This document shows, in pieces, positions 33,614-42,130 of a stretch of DNA of 54,546 bases; position 1 is the first letter of the stretch; each line of letters opens with the position of its first letter. The stretch is from JAMWDF01 sp964645405 (GTDB taxonomy: Bacteria; Ratteibacteria; UBA8468; B48-G9; DSTR01): NCBI GenBank assembly GCA_964645405.1, contig CAZYCA010000014.1, positions 1 through 54,546 of the forward strand, given 5' to 3'. A program made the translations under genes and the position numbers. The notes beneath the pieces were generated by a model. It did no database searches, was not told the DNA's origin, and saw nothing but the letters and a program-made list of their open reading frames with translations.

Positions 33614-33784
33614 TTAAGGAGAAAATTGGCTTTGGGGCCTGTATTTTCTTACCTTTTTCCGCCGTCGCAACTGGCTGGGTTTCTCGTAGAATTCCCTGGC
33701 TTTGACTTCCTTAATAATTCCCTCACGTTCCACTTCTCGTTTGAACTGTTTAAAAATCTTCTCAAACTCAGGGTTTCTGGACAA
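33614..33784 (-). CDS. rpsU: Ribosomal protein bS21 (56 aa from a TTG start; true 5' end uncertain)
   Basis: The body is a clear S21: FEKIFKQFKREVEREG, IIKEVKAREFYEKPSQLRRR and KKVRKYRP. A TTG start (33784) with GGGGGTGA placed upstream would give SRNPEFEK as the N-terminus, which lacks the first beta strand normal in S21. In the frame just upstream, GTG AAG ATA TTT GTC CAG AAA CCC TGA (from 33794) reads VKIFVQKP then stop, which is exactly such a strand. Moving +1 at CCC TGA (33773-33768) joins the two parts as VKIFVQK-PEFEKIF. The start given here is the conservative one. The 3' end is followed by the kinase gene after three bases. Confidence 0.85.
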   Translation of the reverse strand: MSRNPEFEKIFKQFKREVEREGIIKEVKAREFYEKPSQLRRRKKVRKYRPQSQFSP

Positions 33785-33839
33785 ATATCTTCACCCCCTC
33801 TTCGGCAACTTCTTCTTTCTTCAGAAGCCGAGGAAAAAG

Positions 33840-34031
33840 TTAAACCGCATCCAGGCGATAAAGCTTCGCTCCGCAGTGCCGACACTTTTCTTCCCCGGGT
33901 TTATAGCCATCCACGATGAAACATTGTCGGCACCTTATATTTACCCTTTGCTCTGTCAGTTCTCCTTTTTCCTGGCACTGTTGACTTTCCTTTTCCGGTG
34001 TTTCTAACTTTTCTTTCTTCCTGGCAGACAT
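33840..34031 (-). CDS. Small zinc-ribbon protein, hypothetical (63 aa)
   Basis: A polar N-terminal half (KKEKLETPEKESQQCQEKG) is followed by a compact zinc ribbon with two Cys pairs: RCRQC and KCRHCGAKLY. The function is not recognised. It lies 55 bases upstream of rpsU on the same strand. No Shine-Dalgarno is seen. A candidate promoter ends about nine bases before the ATG, so the transcript could be nearly leaderless. It could also be a chance ORF within the rpsU leader, but the paired cysteines favour a real gene. Confidence 0.55.
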   Translation of the reverse strand: MSARKKEKLETPEKESQQCQEKGELTEQRVNIRCRQCFIVDGYKPGEEKCRHCGAKLYRLDAV

Positions 34032-34039
34032 TGAAATAT

Positions 34040-34069
34040 AGTTTACCGCAAACAGACTTCCACTGTCAA
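34040..34069 (-). promoter_or_regulatory. Candidate promoter before the zinc-ribbon/rpsU run
   Basis: On the minus strand: perfect TTGACA (34069-34064), 18-base spacer ending in GCGG, then TAAACT (34045-34040). It lies in the 155-base gap between the fucosidase stop and the zinc-ribbon ORF; nothing else is seen in that gap. Confidence 0.45.
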
Positions 34070-34186
34070 CCTCCGATTTTCTTCCTGTCTTTTACTTCCA
34101 GCTGGTTTATGTATGCCGCTATGCTTTCCCTGGAGAAAAATTCTTCACCCGCCTGTTTCCCTGTAACCGATTTTTTTCAGTTCCTT

Positions 34187-35368
34187 TTATTTGTTAAGCA
34201 CAATGACAGTCGTTAGTTTATCTGGTGGGTTTACAGGTAGATTTGTAAGTAGCAGCCTGTCCCCCTGCCTTTTCCAGGCAAGTTTCTTGCCTGTGGAAAG
34301 TATATAAGCGGAACTTATCTCCTCTTTTACGCAAGGAAGAGAAAGGGTTTTGCCAGGCCACCAGTGGACGAATATGTAATAGCAGTCCTTCCCTTTAGTT
34401 GCACATCCAGCAGTCCCTGTATCAAGTGAAGCTTTCTCTGTTTTATAAATACTCTGCCCGTTTACCTGCAGCCATTTCCCTATCTCTTTTAACCTTACTG
34501 TTTCTTCTTCTGGTATCTTACCATCTGGCTCAGGTCCAACATTGAGGAGGAGATTTCCTCCACCAGAAGCACAACCAGTAAGGATGTGTATCAGTTCCTT
34601 TGCGGGTTTGTAAAGGTCATCGGCAGCAAAATATCCCCAGTGCTTGTTCATGGTCATACAGCTTTCCCACATCCTTCCGGGTGAAGAGGCAGTAATGTGC
34701 TGCTCTGGTGTATCAAAATCCTCAGGCAATCCTGAACGGTTATTAATCACTATGTCCGGCTGTAATCTCCTTACCATGGCATTGAGTTTTTCTGCTTCCC
34801 AGTCTTCTGGCCTGGTCGGGATTGTCCGGCGGTTGTTGATATAAAAGCCACCATCATACCAGAGTAAATCTATCTTTCCATAGTTTGTACAGAGTTCTTC
34901 CACCTGTTTATGGACTATCTCCACCAGTTCTCTCCACCCGGAAGAATTCTTCTCCGGTCCCTCATATGCTGCAGGCATCCTCCAGTCAATAAGTGAATAG
35001 TAAAAACCTATCTTCATCTCTTCCCTTCTACAGGCATCCACATACTCCTTTACGAAATCCCTTCCTGCGGCACGTCTGACAGAGGTAAAACTGCTTACCC
35101 TGGAATCAAATAAACAGAAACCATCATGGTGCCGTGTGGTAAGAACAATGTACTTCATCCCTGCTTCTTTTGCGCTCCTTACCCATTTTAATGGAGAAAA
35201 ACTTTCTGGTGGCTTAAACTGGTCTGCCAGTTTTTCATACTCAGACACAGGGATGTTCTCCTGATACATTACCCATTCACCCCGACCAGGTACAGAATAA
35301 TCCCCCCAGTGGATAAACATCCCAAACCGTGCTTCCTCAAACCATCTTATCCTTTGATTTCTCTCCAT
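34187..35368 (-). CDS. Alpha-L-fucosidase, GH29 (393 aa)
   Basis: GH29 catalytic domain: EEARFGMFIHWG near the N-terminus, YIVLTTRHHDGFCLFDS, FYYSLIDWR, and LLWYDGG, in which the Asp (about residue 170) is the nucleophile of the family. There is no signal peptide, so it acts inside the cell on imported oligosaccharides. It is short for GH29 because there is little beyond the catalytic barrel and a small C-terminal beta domain. The Shine-Dalgarno is AAGGA. Last gene of the glycan run; its presence suggests fucosylated substrates. Confidence 0.9.
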   Translation of the reverse strand: MERNQRIRWFEEARFGMFIHWGDYSVPGRGEWVMYQENIPVSEYEKLADQFKPPESFSPLKWVRSAKEAGMKYIVLTTRHHDGFCLFDSRVSSFTSVRRAAGRDFVKEYVDACRREEMKIGFYYSLIDWRMPAAYEGPEKNSSGWRELVEIVHKQVEELCTNYGKIDLLWYDGGFYINNRRTIPTRPEDWEAEKLNAMVRRLQPDIVINNRSGLPEDFDTPEQHITASSPGRMWESCMTMNKHWGYFAADDLYKPAKELIHILTGCASGGGNLLLNVGPEPDGKIPEEETVRLKEIGKWLQVNGQSIYKTEKASLDTGTAGCATKGKDCYYIFVHWWPGKTLSLPCVKEEISSAYILSTGKKLAWKRQGDRLLLTNLPVNPPDKLTTVIVLNK

Positions 35369-35404
35369 AAGATGGTCCTTTTATTCCCGGGCTAAACCTT
35401 ACAC

Positions 35405-35890
35405 CTAAAGTTTATAGCCAATTCGTCGGAGGAGATTTTTTCTCCAGGCAATACCTTCCTGGTTTTCCACACCTTTCGGCTGGAATCCATCCACTACACC
35501 CAAGATGGCACGCCCCTGCGAGGTTTGCGCCAGGATAACCTGGCAGGGATTGGCAGTGGCACAAAAAATATGACAGACTTCCGGGACAGCCTTAACCGCA
35601 TTGAGTACATTCACCGGGTAAAAACCTTCTCCAAGGAAAATAATAAAGGAATGACCTGCTGCCAGAGCAAGACAGTTTTTTTGAGCCAGCTGGATTAAGT
35701 TTTCGTCTGTTCCAGACCAGCGGATGAGACAGTCTCCTGAAGCTTCAGAAAAAGCCAGACCAAATTTTATCCCGGGCACACTGCTAACCAGAACTTCGTG
35801 GATATCTTCCACTGATTTGATGAAGTGTGTCTGTCCGAGGATGAAATTAATGTTATCCGGTTTTTCAATTTGCACTGCTACCAGTTCCAT
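35405..35890 (-). CDS. Adenosine-specific kinase family protein (161 aa)
   Basis: Matches the PF04008 family, named adenosine-specific kinase after archaeal structures: VQIEKPDNINFILGQTHFIK at the start, the middle GIKFGLAFSEASGDCLIRWSG, and ILGVVDGFQPKGVE at the end. Length (161) is normal. The ATG at 35890 with AGGAGG upstream is clearly the start; an ORF from 35950 adds 20 non-family residues. The family is best known from archaea and anaerobic thermophiles, and its cellular role is not well settled. Why it lies among glycan genes is unclear. Confidence 0.85.
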   Translation of the reverse strand: MELVAVQIEKPDNINFILGQTHFIKSVEDIHEVLVSSVPGIKFGLAFSEASGDCLIRWSGTDENLIQLAQKNCLALAAGHSFIIFLGEGFYPVNVLNAVKAVPEVCHIFCATANPCQVILAQTSQGRAILGVVDGFQPKGVENQEGIAWRKNLLRRIGYKL

Positions 35891-35953
35891 GGTTCCTCCT
35901 TTTTTTGAAAAGTTTAAACCGGAAGGGAAAGACTGACAACAACCGACCATTTC

Positions 35954-37021
35954 TTAAAGTATTTTTTGCAGTTTTTCCATAAAATAGCAAAAGTTGCTGT
36001 AGGAGACATCTGGAGGAAAAGAGTGGTCTGGTCCGGGAACATAGCCACCTTCTCTGACAAGACTGGAAACCCTTGCCATCTCCGCATCAATTGCGGCTGG
36101 ACCAGAAATGGCTGCTCTTTTATCTATTCCAAACCACATCCTCAAACTCCTGCCATACTTTTTCCTTATCTGACAGACATCCATACCAGACTGTACCTCA
36201 AAGGGGTAAAGGATATTGATACCTGCATCTAACCAGACAGGGATAAGACTGGAGATATTACCGTCACTGTCCAGGGAGAAAAAAGGTAATCCTTTCCCGG
36301 CAAGATAGTCCACTACTTTCCGGTACCTGGGCAGCATAAATTTTTTCACCAGGCAAGGACTGATGAGCGGACCATTCTTACAGGCCATATCTTCCCAGAA
36401 GCCAAAAACATCAATGTCTGTATACTGGAGAATCTGGTCCATGATTTTAAGGATAAACTCTACTTCTGCTTCCATCATTTCCTCCACAAAAGAAGGCTGA
36501 TCATAAAAAAGAAGACAGAGTTTTTCCAGCCCCAGGAGATTCCGTAAAGGTCCAAAAAACCCACCCCAGCGGTCAGCTACAATGATAAGCGGTACAGTTC
36601 GTTTCTTGTAAGTAGAAAGTTTTTCTTTCCAGTCAGGTCCAATCCTTTGAGATAAATCCGGTTTCATCCTCTCCTTCCAGAATCTGCGGAAGTCCTGCCT
36701 GGTTTCTACCGGGAACCGGATAAACTGTGGCATGGAAGAAGCAGGATTATCCTTACGTTCCCGGAGAAGAATACCTTCTCTGTTTATGTAAAGGATGGTA
36801 CTTTCATCCTCCTGTAAGACCTTCTTTTCAAAGGCAGGTGCAGGGAAAAACCAGTGGCCAAACCAGTCCCACCGGTCCAGAGTAAATGGCGGATTTTCAG
36901 GCTGGTAGCCTTCCTTTTTCCACCTTTCCACTGTCTCAGGCCAGGCTCCAAAAATGCGTAAAGGTGCCTTATCAAAGTTTTCATAATTCAGGCAGGCTAA
37001 AAACCTTTCTCTTTCTGTCAT
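35954..37021 (-). CDS. Uroporphyrinogen decarboxylase (URO-D) family protein (355 aa)
   Basis: A URO-D-fold barrel: the N-terminal TERERFLACLNYENFDKAPLR is typical of the family members found outside haem synthesis, and the later part has DIDVFGFWEDMAC, PFFSLDSDGNIS and MWFGIDKRAA. In PVC and Lentisphaerae-type genomes such proteins are common beside glycan or methyl-transfer genes. No haem genes are near, so haem synthesis is unlikely. It may act as a methyltransferase-like enzyme; the substrate is unknown. The ATG overlaps the stop of the upstream hydrolase (ATGA). Confidence 0.82.
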   Translation of the reverse strand: MTERERFLACLNYENFDKAPLRIFGAWPETVERWKKEGYQPENPPFTLDRWDWFGHWFFPAPAFEKKVLQEDESTILYINREGILLRERKDNPASSMPQFIRFPVETRQDFRRFWKERMKPDLSQRIGPDWKEKLSTYKKRTVPLIIVADRWGGFFGPLRNLLGLEKLCLLFYDQPSFVEEMMEAEVEFILKIMDQILQYTDIDVFGFWEDMACKNGPLISPCLVKKFMLPRYRKVVDYLAGKGLPFFSLDSDGNISSLIPVWLDAGINILYPFEVQSGMDVCQIRKKYGRSLRMWFGIDKRAAISGPAAIDAEMARVSSLVREGGYVPGPDHSFPPDVSYSNFCYFMEKLQKIL

Positions 37022-38625
37022 TTAAGGGTGTCACTTTCCAGGACAAGCAGCCAGTCCTGATAGACAGGTAATCTTTGTGATAGTTTACACTCTCTCTGGC
37101 TGTCTGACTGAATCTTTCCCAGAGGATATTTTTTCCCGTTGACTGGATTCCAGAGATAACCGTTGTAAGTCAGACCAGGTTCCAGTTGTTTCAATAAAGG
37201 AAAACTTCCACTGGAGTGTGGCAGATATACAAGCCTCAGTTTACCCGGGATACCACCGGCATAAGGTGCTAAATAGTTTTCTGCTGAAGCGTGTGGCTGC
37301 ACCCATTCGGGATGAGGTTCTATCAGCCACCAGGGGTAGTTTTCCAGGAGTTTTTTTGCCAGACCAAGCTGGGTAGAGCCAGGTAACTGATAAGCTTCTT
37401 CCCAGGGTGTTTCTCCCCAGGACATGCCATGGGGAGAAGGGCCATAAGGTTTTAAGCGGGTGTTTACCTGCCATAGCCCATTGGCTCCATAGGTAAACCC
37501 TTTAGCTCCAGAAAGCCAGCATGCCCAGAACATCAGCCTCTGCACTTCCTGACGGCAGGCTTGGCCAATACCTTCATAGCAAACCTCACCTTCAATGACC
37601 GGTTTTACTGGCTGGCTCTGGTAGGAACTGAGCACACTGTTTACTGTGGTCGCCAGACTCATTCTGTCACCATGCCCGGTTTGAAGCATGTCCACATCCA
37701 GAAAGCTGATATCTTCTAAACTTTGCCGGCTGCTACGGCAGGGATGAATGGTAACCGGGTGCTGGTAGGGATCAATCTGCTTTACATAGGCAGCAATTTC
37801 CGTCCAGCCCTTTTTCTGAAAACTGCGGTCTTCTTCCCTGGAATTGGAGAGATAATAAGGCATCTCACCTTCTCCAGCCAGACACCAGATAACAGGATAA
37901 CAGCTCCACCTGGCTATCAGGTAACACCAGTGCTGTTTCATTTTTCTTATTCCCATCCAGGGTAAATAATAACCCCAGGCTCCCACAATACAGGGAACAA
38001 GACCTGCCTTGAGAATTGCCAGCAGACGCTTCTCTGCCTCATCAAAATACTTCGGGTTAATTCTTTCAAAGCTGTTCTCCCAGGGGAAACCAGCCTTATT
38101 TTTCCCTCTGGGGTCAAAAGCAGGCATATCCGGATAAAGTCCAGCCACTATCTGGATGACTGAAAAACCCTTTCTTTTACGGTCCTCTACCAGAGAAAGA
38201 AAATCAGAATCTGATAACCGGTCGCAGAAGCCCATCCACCAGGTATCCCCTAACCAGAAAAATGGTTTACCGTCAGTCCACTGGAGAAAACGGCCATTAC
38301 TGGAAAGACAAAGAAGACCATGAGAGAAAGGATTATTTTTCCGACGACACGGTTTCACTTTTAGTTTTCCTGTGAGACCAGAAAGTCCGGTAGAAGAAGT
38401 TTTGTTGCAGACTGTGTGAAAGGAATAAAGACCAGGAAAGATAGGTCTGAAGCGAAATTTAAAGTTTTTACCTCCTGCCCAGAAGGCAGGGACAGTAAAT
38501 CTTCCTTGCTGGTGTTCAAAGATAGCGCTCACTTCCAGATGATGGCAAGAATCCACATCATGGTAAGAAGACGAAACCTGCCATTCTTTTACTTCATACT
38601 GGTATCCATGTTCTGTCTCTGTCAT
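37018..38625 (-). CDS. DUF5060/DUF4038 glycoside hydrolase (apiosidase-like GH140 type, 535 aa)
   Basis: An N-terminal beta-sandwich (residues 1-95, DUF5060-like: FTVPAFWAGGKNFKFRFRP and PGLYSFHTVC) is followed by a TIM barrel of the DUF4038/GH140 type. Signatures: PFFWLGDTWW, GFSVIQIVAGLYPDMPAF, and YPVIWCLAGEGEM with the Glu pair near residue 255 as acid/base candidate; VKPVIEGEVCYEG gives a second Glu. The last 90 residues are a beta-rich domain (GIPGKLRLVYLPHSSGSF). No signal peptide is seen, so the enzyme appears to be cytoplasmic. Substrate is not known; relatives remove apiose or act on similar side chains. Confidence 0.8.
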   Translation of the reverse strand: MTETEHGYQYEVKEWQVSSSYHDVDSCHHLEVSAIFEHQQGRFTVPAFWAGGKNFKFRFRPIFPGLYSFHTVCNKTSSTGLSGLTGKLKVKPCRRKNNPFSHGLLCLSSNGRFLQWTDGKPFFWLGDTWWMGFCDRLSDSDFLSLVEDRKRKGFSVIQIVAGLYPDMPAFDPRGKNKAGFPWENSFERINPKYFDEAEKRLLAILKAGLVPCIVGAWGYYLPWMGIRKMKQHWCYLIARWSCYPVIWCLAGEGEMPYYLSNSREEDRSFQKKGWTEIAAYVKQIDPYQHPVTIHPCRSSRQSLEDISFLDVDMLQTGHGDRMSLATTVNSVLSSYQSQPVKPVIEGEVCYEGIGQACRQEVQRLMFWACWLSGAKGFTYGANGLWQVNTRLKPYGPSPHGMSWGETPWEEAYQLPGSTQLGLAKKLLENYPWWLIEPHPEWVQPHASAENYLAPYAGGIPGKLRLVYLPHSSGSFPLLKQLEPGLTYNGYLWNPVNGKKYPLGKIQSDSQRECKLSQRLPVYQDWLLVLESDTLK

Positions 38626-38664
38626 AGCTTATTAGTTTAATCCAGAATTTAACCCGGGACAAAA

Positions 38665-41517
38665 CTATCTTTCTGACGCGGTCTGTTTCTGATAATAAGC
38701 AACGAAATTTTCCAGAAGCTTTACCGGGGATACAGGAATGTCAGTTCCACAGAGAAAAATCATTCCCTTCCCGTATTTTCTCATCAAAATGTAGAAAAAT
38801 GTCTCCTTCTCATCCCTGGGTGCAGTTGCCAGGATAGTCCAGGCATCAGGTTTTTCTGGCAGAAAACCGTAACAGGGTGTGATTTTGTTTTTCAAATCAG
38901 GTAAAAGATTATTGGGTATACTTATCCAGTCACCAGGGGCAAGGAAAACACTCCTTCTGGCAGGTAAGGGAAGATTCTTAATGGTACAGGAAGTAACCTT
39001 AAAGTCAGCCTGGTTAAAGTATTTTTCCAGAGGGATATCCCAGTAAGAGGAAAAAACAGCAACCGCTCCTTCTGAGATAGCCGGCACAAGATACTTCTGC
39101 CAGAACTCCTCAGGTACTTTATTGGTTCCCTGTGGATGCCGGAACCAGAAAACCTGAGACTGAGGGAGAAGGGAAAGAAGTTCCTCACCTGTGGTGACCA
39201 GATGCATCTGCCACCCGGAGTGAAAAAATTCCAGGACAAGGTTTTTTTCTCTTTCTTTTTCCCTTTCCGGTCTGCCTGACCACCAGAGAAGATTTCTTTC
39301 TGGTAGATTCTTACCACTGAAAAAGACAAGGCCTTTTTTTTCTCCTGCCGGGAAACTGAGTTCTTCGCCGGTATATCCGGTACGCCGGATTAGTTTCATT
39401 TCCCATAAATCCCCCGGGGAAACTGTTTCGCCTAAACTGGAGAAAGGAATGTTGATGCGGACAGACCAAAAATCCGCTTCTCTAAAAGTTACTGCCTGCC
39501 AGTCAGGGTTCCAGTGATCCTGCCTTTTCTGGTTAAAAACAAGATAATCCTGGACAGTACCCAGGGGATTAACTATCAGATGCCAGACCGGTCCAGCCAG
39601 GCCAGGAGAAAGGATAATTTCCAGACTTTCCTCAGAATCTATGTTATCGTCCCTTTTTGTTTTCACCGGGCTGGATTTAAGCTTGTGACAGACTGCTTCC
39701 AACAAAATTGCCTCCGTGTTCCAGGCAATTTTTGCTTCAGCAGAATAATCCTCTTTTTTAGAAGAGCAGATTAGTTTTCTCTGGCAGAAGGTTTCTTTTA
39801 TTTCTGAGCCCTGGGATAAAAACGGGAGAAAGAAATCAGGAAGTTGCTGTTTAAACTGAACAAGGCTATCCCATTGTCTGAGAAGAACTTTTTCTCTTTG
39901 CAGGGCTGCCTGAGCTTTCTCTTTTTGAGAATCTGACCAGCGGCTCAGTTTTTCTGTGGCAGCAATCAGTAAAGTCTCAGCCTTCTCTCTCAAGGAATCA
40001 GTTAGAAAAAACTGCGCTGTACCGGCTGCATCAGCCAGGATGGTCCGGTGTTCTAACAGGCAGGACCAGGCTTTATCCAGGGAAAGATAGTACTGATACA
40101 TCTCCTCAGAAGCTGGAGAAAAAATAGTCTGGCACCAGTCCTGAACGACAGCACTCATCTTCTCTTCTGGATTCCATAACAACCTGGCGTAGAGGTAAAG
40201 GGGCAGACGATTCTGGACATTGAGAACTGAAGTTTCTGGACCGGTTTTCGGGGAGAGGGAAATTTCAGTGATAACGGAAACAAGCTCTAAATTTTTATAA
40301 GTCCTGATACCATCCTCTAACAGGCTGAAAAAAGGAACAAAACGAAAATTTTTCCTGAAGATATCAAACTCATAGCCATAAATACCTATTCTCTGGCCGG
40401 TTTTCTTCCAGTTTTCTATAGCCTTCAGGGTATCCTGGTTAAACTTACAATCCGGTGAGTTAAAAAGGTGAACATGGCAGCGGTCATAAGGACAGTACTC
40501 TACCATGGAGGCATTTTCAACAGAGCAGGCAGGGACTGACCTGTATCCCTGATAGGCAAGTGTGGCAAATTTCAGATGAGGAAATTCTTTTTTCAGCCTC
40601 AAACTTACCCGGTTGTAAAACTGAAACCAGCAGGTGGAAACATCAGTCTGGCGGCATTTTTCACACCGGCAGTATGTCTGGTTGTCAGCAGGGTAGATAC
40701 TCAAAATTTCTATGTAAGGGTGTTTCCGGATATAATCAGCTAAACCTTCCGCTACCAGTCTTTCTGTTTCCGGATGGGAAAAACAGATGTTTTCCGCATA
40801 CCTTTTCCCGGCAACTTCAGCAAAGTATTCCGGATGTTCCTGAAACAAAGACTGGGGCAGCCGGGCATTATGGGAAGATGCCAGGGAGTAGAAACCAAAC
40901 TTTTTTTCTTTTGGGGAAGAAGCATGGCGGTAGATATTGATGAAATTCCTGGCCATCCATTCCTTGAAACTTTCCACCTGTCTCCAGTCACCGCAGAGAT
41001 GAAAACCACGATAGAGAAAAAAGGGCTGGTAATGGTAACTCAGTTCCGGTAAAGACCAGTATTCTTTCCCGGGGATAAACTCACCTGAAGTTCCAGGCCA
41101 GAACCACCGGACACCTAAATATTTTTGCAGGAAGGTGTAAACAGCGTATAGAACTGCCCGGGGCTGATTACCTACCAGGTAAAGACAGTTATCAGAAGTA
41201 TAGATACCTATCTGTTCTCTTTCTCCTGAGGAAATTTTCCAGTCCCTGGCTTTTTCCCGAACAACAGGATTGCTTAAATCGCCCAGGACAATCGTATGTC
41301 TGGCTGGTTTTTCCTCTGTGCAGATAATCTCAAAATGAGCACCGGAGATTTTCAGTAAAGTTTGCTGCAATTCACAAGCCGCATAAAGTTCTTCTGGTTT
41401 TGCCTGAGGAGAAACAAAAATCTTCCAGTCAGTCTTTCCCTTTTCAAAAAAAACTTCCCCGGAAAAAAGCAGACTGGCATTCAGAGACAGGATTAGACCG
41501 AAAATGCTTCGTTTCAT
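38665..41517 (-). CDS. Secreted DUF4838 protein with CBM9-like and ThuA-like C-terminal domains (950 aa)
   Basis: Signal peptide (1-19, MKRSIFGLILSLNASLLFSG). Residues about 25-125 are an alpha/beta domain like the N-terminal domain of GH67/GH20 enzymes (ELYAACELQQTLLKISGAHF). The central part (about 170-450) is DUF4838: WFWPGTSGEFIP, YPADNQTYCRCEKCRQTD and FATLAYQGYRSVP. About 580-745 resembles a carbohydrate-binding CBM9-like domain (DDNIDSEESLEIILSP). The end (about 760-950) is an alpha/beta domain like ThuA. DUF4838 proteins are believed to be glycan-active but their chemistry is not set. It overlaps the upstream gene by 4 bases (ATGA). Confidence 0.82.
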   Translation of the reverse strand: MKRSIFGLILSLNASLLFSGEVFFEKGKTDWKIFVSPQAKPEELYAACELQQTLLKISGAHFEIICTEEKPARHTIVLGDLSNPVVREKARDWKISSGEREQIGIYTSDNCLYLVGNQPRAVLYAVYTFLQKYLGVRWFWPGTSGEFIPGKEYWSLPELSYHYQPFFLYRGFHLCGDWRQVESFKEWMARNFINIYRHASSPKEKKFGFYSLASSHNARLPQSLFQEHPEYFAEVAGKRYAENICFSHPETERLVAEGLADYIRKHPYIEILSIYPADNQTYCRCEKCRQTDVSTCWFQFYNRVSLRLKKEFPHLKFATLAYQGYRSVPACSVENASMVEYCPYDRCHVHLFNSPDCKFNQDTLKAIENWKKTGQRIGIYGYEFDIFRKNFRFVPFFSLLEDGIRTYKNLELVSVITEISLSPKTGPETSVLNVQNRLPLYLYARLLWNPEEKMSAVVQDWCQTIFSPASEEMYQYYLSLDKAWSCLLEHRTILADAAGTAQFFLTDSLREKAETLLIAATEKLSRWSDSQKEKAQAALQREKVLLRQWDSLVQFKQQLPDFFLPFLSQGSEIKETFCQRKLICSSKKEDYSAEAKIAWNTEAILLEAVCHKLKSSPVKTKRDDNIDSEESLEIILSPGLAGPVWHLIVNPLGTVQDYLVFNQKRQDHWNPDWQAVTFREADFWSVRINIPFSSLGETVSPGDLWEMKLIRRTGYTGEELSFPAGEKKGLVFFSGKNLPERNLLWWSGRPEREKEREKNLVLEFFHSGWQMHLVTTGEELLSLLPQSQVFWFRHPQGTNKVPEEFWQKYLVPAISEGAVAVFSSYWDIPLEKYFNQADFKVTSCTIKNLPLPARRSVFLAPGDWISIPNNLLPDLKNKITPCYGFLPEKPDAWTILATAPRDEKETFFYILMRKYGKGMIFLCGTDIPVSPVKLLENFVAYYQKQTASER

Positions 41518-42122
41518 TCCAATTCTTCCACTTCTATCCCTGCTAAGTCAAAGGAGCCAATACCATGGAAGTCTATCCCGCCTCCACCAGGAAGAACTTC
41601 ATTATCCCAGACAGGAGTTTTCTCCTTTTCCCTCATTAGATATACCTGGATTCTGTTTTCCGTGACCTGAATCTGGAAATCATACCAGCGGTTTTCTTCC
41701 AGGGCTGGTTCAATCTTTTCAGCAGGCAGAGATTCTTTGGTTCCAGTTAGATTATGAGCATTCACTGTGACCTGGTTAGAACTGATGGTGACATAGTACC
41801 AGATATAAGAAAACTTTTCCCGCCAGCCTTCTCTTTTCACCACTAAAAAAAGAGTGAATCTGCCCCGTGGTCTTAACTGGAAACGTAAAATGTAGTTTCT
41901 CCAGTTTCTCGCACCAAAATAGTTCCAGCCACCACCTAACATGAAACCACCAGGGAAACGGTAATAATGTCTCCCGTCTTCCACTCCTACTTCCCCTTTC
42001 CCGTTATGGTAGCAACCAGGGCGAAAACCATCAGGGAACCGGCTGAAATCTTCCTTCCAGAGAATTTTATCCTGAGCAGCAACTATGCCGGAGAAAACCA
42101 GCAGCAAGAAAAATTTTTTCAT
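41514..42122 (-). CDS. Secreted jelly-roll (DUF1080-like) protein (202 aa)
   Basis: Signal peptide MKKFFLLLVFSGIVAAQ. The rest is a single beta-sandwich of concanavalin-like type: WKEDFSRFPDGF, RNYILRFQLRPRGRFTLFLV, ENRWYDFQIQVTENRIQVYL, and FDLAGIEVEEL at the end. This pattern is common in DUF1080 (3-keto-glucoside hydrolase-like) and LamG proteins; no catalytic residues can be named. Start choice: the ATG at 42122 has GAGGG upstream and begins the signal peptide directly; a GTG at 42134 would overlap the preceding stop as GTGA. Confidence 0.72.
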   Translation of the reverse strand: MKKFFLLLVFSGIVAAQDKILWKEDFSRFPDGFRPGCYHNGKGEVGVEDGRHYYRFPGGFMLGGGWNYFGARNWRNYILRFQLRPRGRFTLFLVVKREGWREKFSYIWYYVTISSNQVTVNAHNLTGTKESLPAEKIEPALEENRWYDFQIQVTENRIQVYLMREKEKTPVWDNEVLPGGGGIDFHGIGSFDLAGIEVEELE

Positions 42123-42130
42123 TTTTTCCC

